A DNA stretch of 22,205 nucleotides, from positions 425 to 22,629 of the forward strand of contig DBXB01000018.1 in assembly GCA_002309155.1 (NCBI GenBank), written 5' to 3'. Positions 7,545 to 14,959 of this stretch are shown piece by piece; the stretch's first letter is position 1, and each line of letters begins with the position of its first letter. The notes under the pieces are model-generated. The model was not told the origin of the DNA. It searched no databases and was given only the letters and a program-made list of their open reading frames with translations. Both the position numbers and the translations under genes were made by a program. The stretch comes from Bacteroidales bacterium UBA1223. Lineage in GTDB: Bacteria; Bacteroidota; Bacteroidia; Bacteroidales; P3.

Positions 7545-8720
7545 ATGGAATTAAGCACTTATTTTGAGCCACTTAATTTGGATGCATTAGGTATCTCCAA
7601 AGGTCAATTTTATACAAACCTCGGAGAGAGGACTAGTTTTTACACAGAGACCGAAGGTTTCCCGTCGCTTGAAGGCATCACATTGGCTGTGATAGGTGTT
7701 TGTGCTGACAGTGGCAGTCCCGCCAACAGAGGTTGTAAGAAAGGACCTGACGTTATACGACATTATCTGTACGATCTGGCTTTGCCTGTCGAGAATGTCA
7801 AGCTGGTGGATTTAGGAAATATTGTTGAGGGAGATAATCCAGAAGAACTGCATTATAAAGTCATAGAGGTGATGTATAAGCTGTTGGAGCGTAACATCAC
7901 CGTCATTATTCTTGGTGGCAGTCAGGATATAACTTTCTGTAACTACAAAGCCTATGAGGTCTTGGGTCGTGTTGTAAACATCTCCAGTATCGACGCTCGT
8001 TTTGACATCGGTAACGACGATGCTCCGTTGTCGTCACGTAACTGGCTGAGTCATATCGTCGCCCAACAGCCCAACTACCTCTTCAATTTCTCCAATATAG
8101 GTTATCAGACATATCTCAACGGTGATTCGCTGGTTAAGCTGATGGATGAGCTGAGTTTCGATGCTTACCGCCTTGGCGTGATACAGAACGACATGGTGCG
8201 TGCTGAGACACTGGTGAGGTCGGCTGATATCGTCTCTGTCGACATCAATGCCGTACGACTCAGCGATGCTCCAGGACAGGCAGAAGGTTCACCGCATGGT
8301 TTCTATGGCGAGGAGTTGTGCCGTCTGGCAAATTTTGCCGGCATGAGCGACAAACTCACCTCTATAGGATTCTATGAATATAACCCTCAGTATGACAACC
8401 GTGGACAGACTGCCCATATGATTTCCCATGCGCTGTTCTATTTCATCGAGGGATTTTACAACAGAGCATCCGACTTCCCGCACAGGGACAAGCAGAACTA
8501 TAAACATTATATCGTCAGTCTGACTGAAGGCGATTGGGAGATATCATTTTACAAAAGTAAAAAGAGCGACCGTTGGTGGATGGAAGTCCCTTGTGCCGGA
8601 GAGCAGAAAGACAAATATCAACGTCACCTCCTGGTGCCGTGCACCTATGCCGACTATCAGCAGGCACAGCAGAACGAGGTGCCTGAATTGTGGATGAAAT
8701 ATTATGTAAGAGTTAATTAG
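7545..8720 (+). CDS. Ureohydrolase (arginase/formimidoylglutamase) family protein with altered metal ligands
   Basis: This 391-residue protein has the arginase-superfamily order but not its catalytic residues. Where arginases have GGDHS, this has GGSQD (124-128). DAHxD is DARFD (150-154). SxDxDxxDP is SVDINAVRL (from 231). Three of the six manganese ligands are therefore replaced: His to Gln127, His to Arg152, Asp to Asn235. The fold signals SGSPANRGCKKGPDVIRHYL and GQTAHMISHALFYFIEGF are intact. Known from the family: a two-manganese centre hydrolyses guanidino or formimino groups. I infer a non-hydrolytic or differently acting protein, common enough in Bacteroidota to be conserved but without a proven role. 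No histidine-degradation genes are nearby. A weak promoter-like TATATTTA lies at 7514-7521. An A-rich leader precedes ATG 7545. Confidence 0.75.
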   Translation: MELSTYFEPLNLDALGISKGQFYTNLGERTSFYTETEGFPSLEGITLAVIGVCADSGSPANRGCKKGPDVIRHYLYDLALPVENVKLVDLGNIVEGDNPEELHYKVIEVMYKLLERNITVIILGGSQDITFCNYKAYEVLGRVVNISSIDARFDIGNDDAPLSSRNWLSHIVAQQPNYLFNFSNIGYQTYLNGDSLVKLMDELSFDAYRLGVIQNDMVRAETLVRSADIVSVDINAVRLSDAPGQAEGSPHGFYGEELCRLANFAGMSDKLTSIGFYEYNPQYDNRGQTAHMISHALFYFIEGFYNRASDFPHRDKQNYKHYIVSLTEGDWEISFYKSKKSDRWWMEVPCAGEQKDKYQRHLLVPCTYADYQQAQQNEVPELWMKYYVRVN

Positions 8721-8722
8721 GG

Positions 8723-8785
8723 AAAGAGTTTAAAAAGGTTTGAAAGGTTAAAAAGGTTTTAAAGAGTTTTCTAGAGTTTCTAGAA
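8723..8785. repeat. Nonamer array (seven in-phase 9-nt units) ending in two CTAG units
   Basis: Units start every 9 nt at 8723, 8732, 8741, 8750, 8759, 8768 and 8777. The first five are variants of AAAAAGGTT; the last two are TTTCTAGAG and TTTCTAGAA. The phase is kept when the motif changes. The same change of motif without loss of phase is seen at 13465-13536. Confidence 0.8.
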
Positions 8786-8793
8786 TTTAACAT

Positions 8794-8905
8794 CTTCACA
8801 CCTTCACACCTTCACATCTTCACACCTTAACAACAGTTAAACAGTTAAACAATTAAACAATTCTCCTTATCACCATATCAACATATTAACAATTAAACGA
8901 TTATG
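8794..8905. repeat. Octamer array (fourteen in-phase 8-nt units) running into the start codon of the lipoprotein gene
   Basis: Every eighth base from 8794 to 8898 is C. Units begin as CTTCACAC (8794, 8802, 8818) and change through CTTAACAA (8826), CAGTTAAA (8834, 8842) and CAATTAAA (8850, 8890) to CGATTATG at 8898, whose last three bases are the ATG of the next gene. With the nonamers just upstream this accounts for nearly all of the 182-nt spacer. Confidence 0.8.
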
Positions 8906-9688
8906 AAAAAATTTATTGCTTTTCCGATTTTATTGTCTTTGGCCTTCTGCCTCTTGACAGGATGTTCGTATAAGACGTATTATCAAGTTTATCAAACCCA
9001 TCCAGTGGAAGAGGGTCAATACTCCGTGTCAAACAACGCCATTGCTTTTGAAAACGACGGATGTACCGTACTTTACAATTTCTTTGGCAAGGGTGGTGAC
9101 GGCAGTTTTACATTTGTAAACAATACCGACTCCATAGTGTACATCTCGCTTTCTGAATCGTTCTTCATTCTCAACAATGTCGCCAAGGATTACTATCAGT
9201 CGCGTGAGTGGACCAATTCCAAGTCACAAACTAACAACAGCGTCAGCGAGAAAGTGAAGAATGGCAAAAGCATGGCAAAGAGTACTAGTATTACGAGTCA
9301 GGAATCCACCACATTCCATGAGCGTGGCGTCGTCATTGTACCTCCCCGTTCATTAAAGAATGTACCAGAATACACTATCAACAATGAACGTATTGATCTG
9401 TGCGGATTGAAGGTTAAGCCCATGAGAGGCAAACCCTCGGGAACTTCTTTCACCGCCGCTGATTCACCTATTAAGTTCGGCAATTATGTCACCTACCGTG
9501 TCGGAATGAACGGAAAAGCACAGCATGTTGACAACCGTTTCTATGTCTCCGAGATCATCAACGTGCATCGTAAGTCGATGTTCGACAAGGTGAGGGCGAA
9601 AGATGCCTGCGGAAAAGTTAAGGGTGACAAAATCAAAGTCATTAAATATTCTACTGCCGATCGTTTCTATATCACTTATAGTAAGTAA
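8903..9688 (+). CDS. Putative lipoprotein of unknown function
   Basis: I do not recognise the family of this 261-residue protein. The N-terminus is a lipoprotein signal: MKKF, a hydrophobic core, and the lipobox LTGC with the modified cysteine at residue 21. The following SYKTYY lacks an acidic surface-export signal, so an outer-membrane lipoprotein facing the periplasm is the simplest inference. The mature part is rich in beta-strand-forming stretches (GSFTFVNNTDSIVYISLSESFF), then has a polar, Ser/Thr/Lys-rich region around residues 105-140 that is probably flexible, then a second beta-rich part. No catalytic motif is seen. The start is fixed by the signal peptide. It stands alone: a phased repeat spacer lies upstream and a heptamer hairpin repeat begins 3 nt after its stop. 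Confidence 0.75.
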   Translation: MKKFIAFPILLSLAFCLLTGCSYKTYYQVYQTHPVEEGQYSVSNNAIAFENDGCTVLYNFFGKGGDGSFTFVNNTDSIVYISLSESFFILNNVAKDYYQSREWTNSKSQTNNSVSEKVKNGKSMAKSTSITSQESTTFHERGVVIVPPRSLKNVPEYTINNERIDLCGLKVKPMRGKPSGTSFTAADSPIKFGNYVTYRVGMNGKAQHVDNRFYVSEIINVHRKSMFDKVRAKDACGKVKGDKIKVIKYSTADRFYITYSK

Positions 9689-9690
9689 TG

Positions 9691-9737
9691 CGTGATCGGT
9701 GACCGGTGATACGATCGAGTCACGGGTCACAGGTCAC
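9691..9737 (-). repeat. Heptamer-based self-complementary repeat, left copy
   Basis: The sequence is the reverse complement of the repeat at 12124-12178 apart from two substitutions and one missing 7-nt unit. Internally, GTGATCGGTGACC near its start can pair with GGTCACAGGTCAC at its end (11 of 13), so it can fold into a hairpin. It lies between the lipoprotein stop and the thiamine operon leader. Strand is given relative to the right copy. Confidence 0.8.
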
Positions 9738-9745
9738 GAATACAA

Positions 9746-9777
9746 CGAATAAACAATTAAACAGTTAAACAATTCAA
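9746..9777. repeat. Short octamer array upstream of the TPP riboswitch
   Basis: Four in-phase units start at 9746, 9754, 9762 and 9770: CGAATAAA, CAATTAAA, CAGTTAAA and CAATTCAA. Two of them are identical to units of the 8794-8905 array. No TAnnTTTG promoter box is visible between here and the riboswitch, so the promoter of the thiamine operon remains unplaced. Confidence 0.6.
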
Positions 9778-9792
9778 GAATTAACTAACAAC

Positions 9793-9884
9793 ACGGGGGT
9801 GCCCAACTGAGTGGCAAGAGTTGCCACACATGGCTGAGAGTAAACCCCTAGAACCTGATCCGGATAATACCGGCGGAGGAAAAA
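9793..9884 (+). promoter_or_regulatory. TPP riboswitch (THI element)
   Basis: Conserved TPP aptamer blocks are present in order. GGGGTGCC starts near 9796. An extra P3 hairpin, GTGGCAA, 3-nt loop, TTGCCAC, follows. Then come GGCTGAGAG near 9832, CCCC closing the P2 helix, AACCTGAT at 9851, and the CCGGATAATACCGGCG core at 9860-9875. The usual GTAGGGA segment is GGAGGA here. A convincing P1 helix is not obvious. The GGAGGA at 9875-9880 is also a strong Shine-Dalgarno, 6 nt before the ATG at 9887, so TPP binding would be expected to hide the ribosome site and shut off the receptor gene and its downstream genes. Confidence 0.95.
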
Positions 9885-9886
9885 AC

Positions 9887-12124
9887 ATGAAAAAAAAAGT
9901 TCTTAATGCGTGTGCATTGAGCAAAATGCTCTGCACAATCGTGGCGCTCTGTGCCACAAGTCAACTCACTTATGGTCAAACTCGCGACAGCGTGCAGCTG
10001 CAACGCCTGCAGAAGGTCATTGTTAGCGACTCACGTGTCAGCAACAAGGTTCCGCTGACCACCAGCACGGTGGACAAGGAGGAATTGCATGACGCTGGAG
10101 CCAGCGTAAGTATGCCCTTTCTCCTCGAGACTCAACCTTCGGTGGTGGCGTCGGGTGAAAACGGCACTGTCGGCGCCACAGCTCTGCGTATCCGTGGTGT
10201 AGATGCCAGCCGCATCAATGTCAACATCAACGGCATCACCCTCAACGACCCCGAAAGCCAGGCTGTCTATTGGTACAACATCCCCAACCTCGGAGGCATG
10301 GCGCAGAGCCTGCAGATACAGCGTGGCGTGGGGGCTTCGACAGGCGGTAGCCCCGCATTCGGTGCCGCTATCAACCTGCAGACACTCAACGCTAACAACA
10401 AGCCTTATGGTGAACTGTCTCTGGGTAACGGCAGCTGGAACACTCGCGAGATGAGTCTTGGCGCCGGTACGGGAATCATGAAGAGTGGTCTGAGTTTCGA
10501 CTTCGCCTACACGGGTCTTACCAGCGACGGCTTTGTGCGCAGTTACGGCACCGACCAGCACAGCTTCTTCGGCAGCGCCAGCTGGTATGGCAAACGCACC
10601 CTCATCAAGTTGCTCACCATAATCGGAAGCCAGACAACTGGAATCACCTGGGACGGCGCCTACAAGGAGCAACTCGACATTGACCCTACTTACAATCCTT
10701 CGGGCGAATATGTTGCCGACGACGGCAGTATACAGTACTATCGTAACGAGACAGACAACTATTGGCAGCGTCACTACCAGCTATATGTGTCCCACATGTT
10801 CTCCGACAGATGGAACATCAACGGTGCCATCGACTTCACGCACGGCGACGGCTACTACGAGCAGTATAAAGCAGGTGCCTCATATAAGAAAAAACTGTTC
10901 CTCCCCAACAGCGGATCTGGTGACTACACCACTCGCAAGCAGATGGACAACAACGCCCTTGCCGGCAATCTGGCTTTGCGCTATAAAGGCGATAAGCTCT
11001 CGCTCTCTCTTGGCGACAATGTCCTCTATTTCGACGGTGACCATTTCGGCAACGTGTTGTGGTTCCGCGACACAGCCATACATGTTACCACTCCCTATGA
11101 GTGGTATCGCTATAATGGCAACAAGGTTGACAATTCGGTTTATCTTAAAGGCACCTACGACTTCAACGAGAACCTTAATATCTATGCCGACCTCCAACTC
11201 CGCATTGTCAACTACAACCTTACAGGAAGCACCGACGACCGCGACACATCCAAGAACCAGTGCATGGTCGACTTCCATGAGACCTATATCTTTCCGAATC
11301 CCAAGGTTGGTCTCAACTACCGCATAAATGACCATCAGCGCACCTATTTCGTCGCCGGACTGAGTCATCGTGAACCCACCAAGAGCGACATCAAGGAGGC
11401 AATAGCCAATGGCGAGACTGTCAAACCTGAGTCGATGCTCGACATCGAATGGGGCTATCAGTTGGCGCATAGCAACTGGGCTTTCAAGGCAAACCTCTAC
11501 GCCATGCTCTACAAAGATCAGTTGACCCCCAACGGTGATCTCAGCAGCAGCGGTTATAAACTGATGGAGAATGTCGACAAGAGTTACCGCATGGGTATTG
11601 AATTGGAGGGAGGCTACCGCTTCTCTGAACTGTTCCGTCTCGACGCCAACCTGACGCTGAGTCAGAACAAGGTTATTGACAATGTCTTCACCGACTTCAA
11701 TGATGGCGATGCTGTTACGCAGACCGTCACCAAGACCACCGACCTCGCTCTGTCGCCCAACATCATAGGGGCCGCCATCGCCACCTTTACGCCTGTCAAG
11801 AACGGTAAAATCCAGCTAGTAGGTAAATATGTGGGCAAGCAGTATGCTGACAACACCAGCCGCGAATGCTACGCTATCGACCCCTATTTCCTGCTCAACG
11901 CCAAGATTTCCTACACCTGGCAGCTGAAAGGTTCGCAAGAGTTTGAAGCCCAGTTGCTGGTCAACAACATTCTCAACCACAATTACCGCCTCTGCGCATG
12001 GGTAGAGGATTGGGCTGAAGGATGGGATGCCGTGAATGACACCGAGAACGACTACCGTCACCATATGGCTTATCTTCAGCAGCCCGGTTGTAACTTCATG
12101 GCACGTCTTATATATAGATTCTAG
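9887..12124 (+). CDS. TonB-dependent outer-membrane receptor for thiamine (OMR1 type)
   Basis: This 745-residue outer-membrane protein has a signal peptide (MKKKVLNACALSK, then a hydrophobic core ending near TYGQ). A plug domain follows, with ATALRIRGVDASRINVNINGITLNDPESQ and the SLQIQRGVGASTGGSPAFGAAINLQT block. The rest is a long 22-strand-type barrel ending in the aromatic MARLIYRF expected of outer-membrane proteins. It lacks an N-terminal carboxypeptidase-regulatory-like domain. Thiamine specificity is inferred from the TPP riboswitch directly upstream and from pnuT and thiamine pyrophosphokinase downstream, an arrangement known in Bacteroidetes. The ATG at 9887 is chosen because an in-frame start at 9821 lies inside the riboswitch, while 9887 has a GGAGGA at the right distance. 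Energy would come from the TonB-ExbB-ExbD system encoded elsewhere. Confidence 0.92.
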   Translation: MKKKVLNACALSKMLCTIVALCATSQLTYGQTRDSVQLQRLQKVIVSDSRVSNKVPLTTSTVDKEELHDAGASVSMPFLLETQPSVVASGENGTVGATALRIRGVDASRINVNINGITLNDPESQAVYWYNIPNLGGMAQSLQIQRGVGASTGGSPAFGAAINLQTLNANNKPYGELSLGNGSWNTREMSLGAGTGIMKSGLSFDFAYTGLTSDGFVRSYGTDQHSFFGSASWYGKRTLIKLLTIIGSQTTGITWDGAYKEQLDIDPTYNPSGEYVADDGSIQYYRNETDNYWQRHYQLYVSHMFSDRWNINGAIDFTHGDGYYEQYKAGASYKKKLFLPNSGSGDYTTRKQMDNNALAGNLALRYKGDKLSLSLGDNVLYFDGDHFGNVLWFRDTAIHVTTPYEWYRYNGNKVDNSVYLKGTYDFNENLNIYADLQLRIVNYNLTGSTDDRDTSKNQCMVDFHETYIFPNPKVGLNYRINDHQRTYFVAGLSHREPTKSDIKEAIANGETVKPESMLDIEWGYQLAHSNWAFKANLYAMLYKDQLTPNGDLSSSGYKLMENVDKSYRMGIELEGGYRFSELFRLDANLTLSQNKVIDNVFTDFNDGDAVTQTVTKTTDLALSPNIIGAAIATFTPVKNGKIQLVGKYVGKQYADNTSRECYAIDPYFLLNAKISYTWQLKGSQEFEAQLLVNNILNHNYRLCAWVEDWAEGWDAVNDTENDYRHHMAYLQQPGCNFMARLIYRF

Positions 12125-12178
12125 TGACCTGTGACCCGTGACCTGTGACTCAATCGTATCACCGGTCACCGGTCACGA
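12124..12178 (+). repeat. Heptamer-based self-complementary repeat, right copy
   Basis: Eight 7-nt units are in exact phase from 12124: GTGACCT, GTGACCC, GTGACCT and GTGACTC, then AATCGTA, then two of TCACCGG and a partial one. The first half pairs with the second half (GTGACCCGTGACC with GGTCACCGGTCAC, 12 of 13), giving a stem-loop between the receptor gene and pnuT. Its first base is the last base of the receptor stop codon. It is the inverted counterpart of 9691-9737. Confidence 0.85.
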
Positions 12179-12207
12179 TTAAACGAAATACCATATCAAC
12201 ATTCACC
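12176..12207. repeat. Octamer array directly upstream of pnuT
   Basis: Four in-phase units start at 12176, 12184, 12192 and 12200: CGATTAAA, CGAAATAC, CATATCAA and CATTCACC. They end 3 nt before the proposed TTG start of pnuT. The units resemble those ending at the ATG of the lipoprotein gene (8874-8905). Confidence 0.6.
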
Positions 12208-12210
12208 ATC

Positions 12211-12777
12211 TTGGAATTCTCAATTCTTGATATCATTGGCGCCGTCATCGGTCTGTTCTATATCGTCAGCGAATATAGGGCAGACCGGTGGCTTTGGCCC
12301 ATCAGTCTGCTGATGTCGCTGTTTTACATTATCATTGATTTCTCGGCAGGCTATTTCGCCAACGGTTCCATCTGTTGCTACAATTTCATTATGTCAATCT
12401 ACGGCATATTGGTATGGCGCGGATTAATCAAAAGTAAAGAGAAAGTCGATCGCCCTATCAGTTCCTGTCCTGTGAGCTATGTCAAATGGATTGTCGCTGT
12501 GGTGGCAGTACTGTCACTCTTTCTGTGGTGGTTGCTGGGCTTCATAGGCGAGAGTAACCATCCTCTCATCGACGGCATCTCAGCTGGACTTTCCATCGTT
12601 GGCATGTGGATGTTGACGCAGAAATGGTGGCAGCAATGGATATGTTGGATGTTAGCCAACCCAATGATGGTTGTCCTTTTCTGGCTGTCGGGCAACTATG
12701 CTTCGGCAGTGTTATATATCGTCTTTGAAGTGTTCTGTATAATGGGTATAATTTCCTGGAGGAGAAAAAGTATATGA
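12211..12777 (+). CDS. pnuT: Thiamine transporter of the PnuC family
   Basis: This inner-membrane protein of about 188 residues has roughly seven hydrophobic segments. The PnuC-family features are visible: LDIIGAVIGLFYIVSEYRADRWLWPISL at the N-terminus, a central IYGILVWRG, and the C-terminal WICWMLANPMMVVLFWLSGNYASAVLYIVFEVF. The thiamine role is inferred from its place between the riboswitch-controlled receptor and thiamine pyrophosphokinase. The frame extends to a GTG at 12145, but that lies inside the heptamer repeat. No ATG is available; TTG at 12211 gives LEFSILDIIGAV, which fits where PnuC-type proteins usually begin. Its stop overlaps the next start (ATGA), so translation is probably coupled. 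Confidence 0.88.
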   Translation: MEFSILDIIGAVIGLFYIVSEYRADRWLWPISLLMSLFYIIIDFSAGYFANGSICCYNFIMSIYGILVWRGLIKSKEKVDRPISSCPVSYVKWIVAVVAVLSLFLWWLLGFIGESNHPLIDGISAGLSIVGMWMLTQKWWQQWICWMLANPMMVVLFWLSGNYASAVLYIVFEVFCIMGIISWRRKSI

Positions 12778-13451
12778 GCAATGCAATTATTCTAGCTAAT
12801 GGGTCTTTCCCGCGCCGTTTGGAGGCTCTCCAGGCGATGCAGGAGATTCCTTTGTTGATATGCTGTGACGGCGCTTATAACCGCCTCGTTGAGAGCCGTA
12901 TCTTTGCCAATGCGGAGAGAATTCCTGAAGTCCATGTGGTTGGCGACGGCGATTCGTTGAGCGACGCAATAAGAAACCATCCTCCTTTTCCTACAGTTTT
13001 TGTGAATGACTACAAAGACCAGGAGACCAACGACCTTACCAAGACGGTCAAGTATGCCGTATCGAAAGGTGTTGACCGTATAGTTATTCTCGGTGCCACG
13101 GGATTGCGCGAGGATCATGCCCTTGCCAATATCAGTCTTCTGGCAGATTATTCATCCATGCTGACCCTTGCGGGGAAACCCCTTGGTGTCAGGATGTACA
13201 GCGACTACGGCTATTTCACGCCGTTGACCTCCTCACGTGAGATACATTCTTTTGCAGGACAGCAGGTCTCGCTGTTTCTGCTCGAAGGCGATGTGCGTCT
13301 GAGTGTCGAGGGATTGAAATATCCTGTCGAGAACAGAACGTTCCGACATTGGTGGGAGGGTTCTTTGAATGAAGCGTTGGGCGACAGGTTCACAGTGAAT
13401 CTCTCAGGTTCAGGCACACTGCTGGTCTATCAGACGCATGATGCGAAATGA
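12774..13451 (+). CDS. thiN: Thiamine pyrophosphokinase
   Basis: This 225-residue cytoplasmic enzyme converts thiamine to thiamine pyrophosphate with ATP. Seen: LANGSFPRR at the N-terminus, a CCDGAYNRL block, the metal/nucleotide motif GDGDS at residues 57-61 followed by YKDQETNDLTKTVKYA, then the GATGLREDHALANISLL block. The C-terminal domain has FLLEGDVRLSVEGLKYPVENRTF, typical of TPK. The start has GGAGGAG 9 nt upstream and overlaps the pnuT stop by 4 nt. As the last gene of the operon it supplies the end product sensed by the riboswitch, so the three genes form a closed salvage loop: import across the outer membrane, import across the inner membrane, and trapping by phosphorylation. Confidence 0.95.
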   Translation: MSNAIILANGSFPRRLEALQAMQEIPLLICCDGAYNRLVESRIFANAERIPEVHVVGDGDSLSDAIRNHPPFPTVFVNDYKDQETNDLTKTVKYAVSKGVDRIVILGATGLREDHALANISLLADYSSMLTLAGKPLGVRMYSDYGYFTPLTSSREIHSFAGQQVSLFLLEGDVRLSVEGLKYPVENRTFRHWWEGSLNEALGDRFTVNLSGSGTLLVYQTHDAK

Positions 13452-13464
13452 TGAGAGTTTAAAA

Positions 13465-13536
13465 GGTTTGAAAGGTTTAAAAGGTTAAAAAGGTTTGAAA
13501 GTTTAGAGTTTTCTAGAGCTTCTAGGGTTTCTAGAA
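13465..13536. repeat. Nonamer array changing from AAAGGTTT-type to CTAG-type units
   Basis: Eight 9-nt units are in phase from 13465. The first four are GGTTTGAAA, GGTTTAAAA, GGTTAAAAA and GGTTTGAAA, then a transition unit, then three CTAG units with CTAG at 13513, 13522 and 13531. TTTTCAA-type repeats follow to 13562. The array fills the gap between two convergent genes (thiamine pyrophosphokinase and purD), so here it does not lie upstream of any start codon. Confidence 0.8.
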
Positions 13537-13564
13537 TTTTCAACTTTCAATTTTCAATTTTCCA

Positions 13565-14866
13565 TCATAGCATCTTCTTCAGCAGGTCCTGTCCTATATC
13601 GCGACGGTAATAGCGACCTTTCCATTTTACAAGCTCAGCGGCCTGCATACTCTGTAGTATGGCGTTGGGAAGGGATGGTGACAATGTGGTGATGCATAGC
13701 ACACGTCCTCCGTTGGTGACAAGCTTGTTCTCATTGGACTTGGTACCGGCATGGAATACGATAGAATCCTTCACATTGTCCAATCCGGTGATGACGTCGC
13801 CTTTTCTGTATGATTCTGGATATCCTTCGGCGGTGAGCATCACGCATGCCGCATAACGGTCGTCAATCTCTAACGACTCTTCGTTGAGTTCTCCTTCCCA
13901 TGTGGCTTCGAACAGAGACACGATGTCGCTCTTGATGCGGGGGAACACCGACTCGGTCTCAGGGTCTCCCATACGTACGTTGTATTCTATCACGTAGGGC
14001 GACAGTGTCCCGTCAGGAGCGTCTACCGCCATGAGTCCCAGGAAGATAAATCCTTTGTACTGTATATTTTCCTTCTGCAGACCTTTCACTGTGGGTATCA
14101 CTATGTTGCGTTCCACCTTCTGCATGAAGGCTTTGTCGGCGAAAGGTACGGGACTTATCGAGCCCATACCGCCGGTATTCAGACCTGTGTCGCCCTCACC
14201 TATACGTTTGTAGTCTTTTGCCGAAGGCAGTATCTTGTAGTGCTTGCCATCGGTGAGGACAAATACTGATAGTTCAATACCTGAGAGGTACTGCTCTATC
14301 ACCACCGATGCCGATGCCTCGCCGAACTTGGCGTCGTTGAGCATATGTGAGAGTTCTTCTTTGGCTTGCTCCAGATTGTCGAGGATGAGCACACCCTTGC
14401 CCGCCGCCAGACCGTCGGCTTTGAGCACGTATGGAGGATTCATCGTCTCGAGGAATTTGACGCCATCTTTGAAAGTCTCTTTGGTGAACGTCTTGTATGC
14501 GGCTGTCGGAATATTATAACGTTGCATGAACTGCTTGGCGTAGTCCTTGCTTCCCTCCAGCCGGGCACCTTCTTTCGAAGGACCTATAACCATGACGTTG
14601 TGCAAAGTCTTGTCGTTGGCGAAATAGTCGCTGATGCCGTCAACAAGCGGTGCTTCTGGTCCTACGACAATCATCTGGATGTCGTTAGTCTTCACAAATT
14701 TGGCAATAGCTCCGAAATCGTCGAGTTTGAGTGTCGCATTTGTGCCACACTGGGCAGTACCTGGATTGCCTGGGGCGATAAAGAGCTTGCTACACTTAGG
14801 GCTTTCAGCTATTTTAGCGGCTATGGCATGTTCGCGGCCGCCCGAACCAAGAAGAAGAATGTTCAT
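13565..14866 (-). CDS. purD: Phosphoribosylamine--glycine ligase (GAR synthetase)
   Basis: This 433-residue ATP-grasp enzyme catalyses the second step of purine synthesis, joining 5-phosphoribosylamine and glycine. Seen: the N-terminal MNILLLGSGGREHAIA, a VVGPEAPLVDGI block, the ATP-grasp VLKADGLAAGKGVLI, LNTGGMGSISPVP, and the metal-binding YNVRMGDPETESVFPR signature region. All family blocks are in order and the length is usual. It lies 93 nt after the ABC ATPase gene on the same strand. Whether it has its own promoter is unclear: no TAnnTTTG box was seen in that gap. It converges on the thiamine operon across a repeat-filled spacer of 113 nt. Confidence 0.97.
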   Translation of the reverse strand: MNILLLGSGGREHAIAAKIAESPKCSKLFIAPGNPGTAQCGTNATLKLDDFGAIAKFVKTNDIQMIVVGPEAPLVDGISDYFANDKTLHNVMVIGPSKEGARLEGSKDYAKQFMQRYNIPTAAYKTFTKETFKDGVKFLETMNPPYVLKADGLAAGKGVLILDNLEQAKEELSHMLNDAKFGEASASVVIEQYLSGIELSVFVLTDGKHYKILPSAKDYKRIGEGDTGLNTGGMGSISPVPFADKAFMQKVERNIVIPTVKGLQKENIQYKGFIFLGLMAVDAPDGTLSPYVIEYNVRMGDPETESVFPRIKSDIVSLFEATWEGELNEESLEIDDRYAACVMLTAEGYPESYRKGDVITGLDNVKDSIVFHAGTKSNENKLVTNGGRVLCITTLSPSLPNAILQSMQAAELVKWKGRYYRRDIGQDLLKKML

Positions 14867-14959
14867 ATCGTAGTTGTTTATTGTTGAAACGTGATATATC
14901 GGTTTTTATTGTTCAATGTCATCTCGTTTACTCACTGTCAGGCTTCAGAATATAGATTG

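Noticed and set aside
8794..8905. CRISPR array
   Set aside because: Units are 8 nt with no spacers of constant length and no cas genes nearby.
9821..9886. In-frame extension of the TonB receptor gene upstream of 9887
   Set aside because: It lies inside the TPP riboswitch and gives a non-signal, proline- and acid-rich stretch. The start at 9887 has a strong Shine-Dalgarno and a proper signal peptide.
9691..12178. Composite transposon bounded by the inverted heptamer repeats
   Set aside because: No transposase or recombinase gene lies between them, and the enclosed genes are a normal thiamine operon part.
12145..12210. GTG start for pnuT
   Set aside because: The codons fall within the heptamer and octamer repeats and the encoded residues are unlike PnuC N-termini.
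14366..14887. Long plus-strand reading frame opposite purD
   Set aside because: It is antisense to a full set of conserved GAR synthetase motifs and resembles no known protein.
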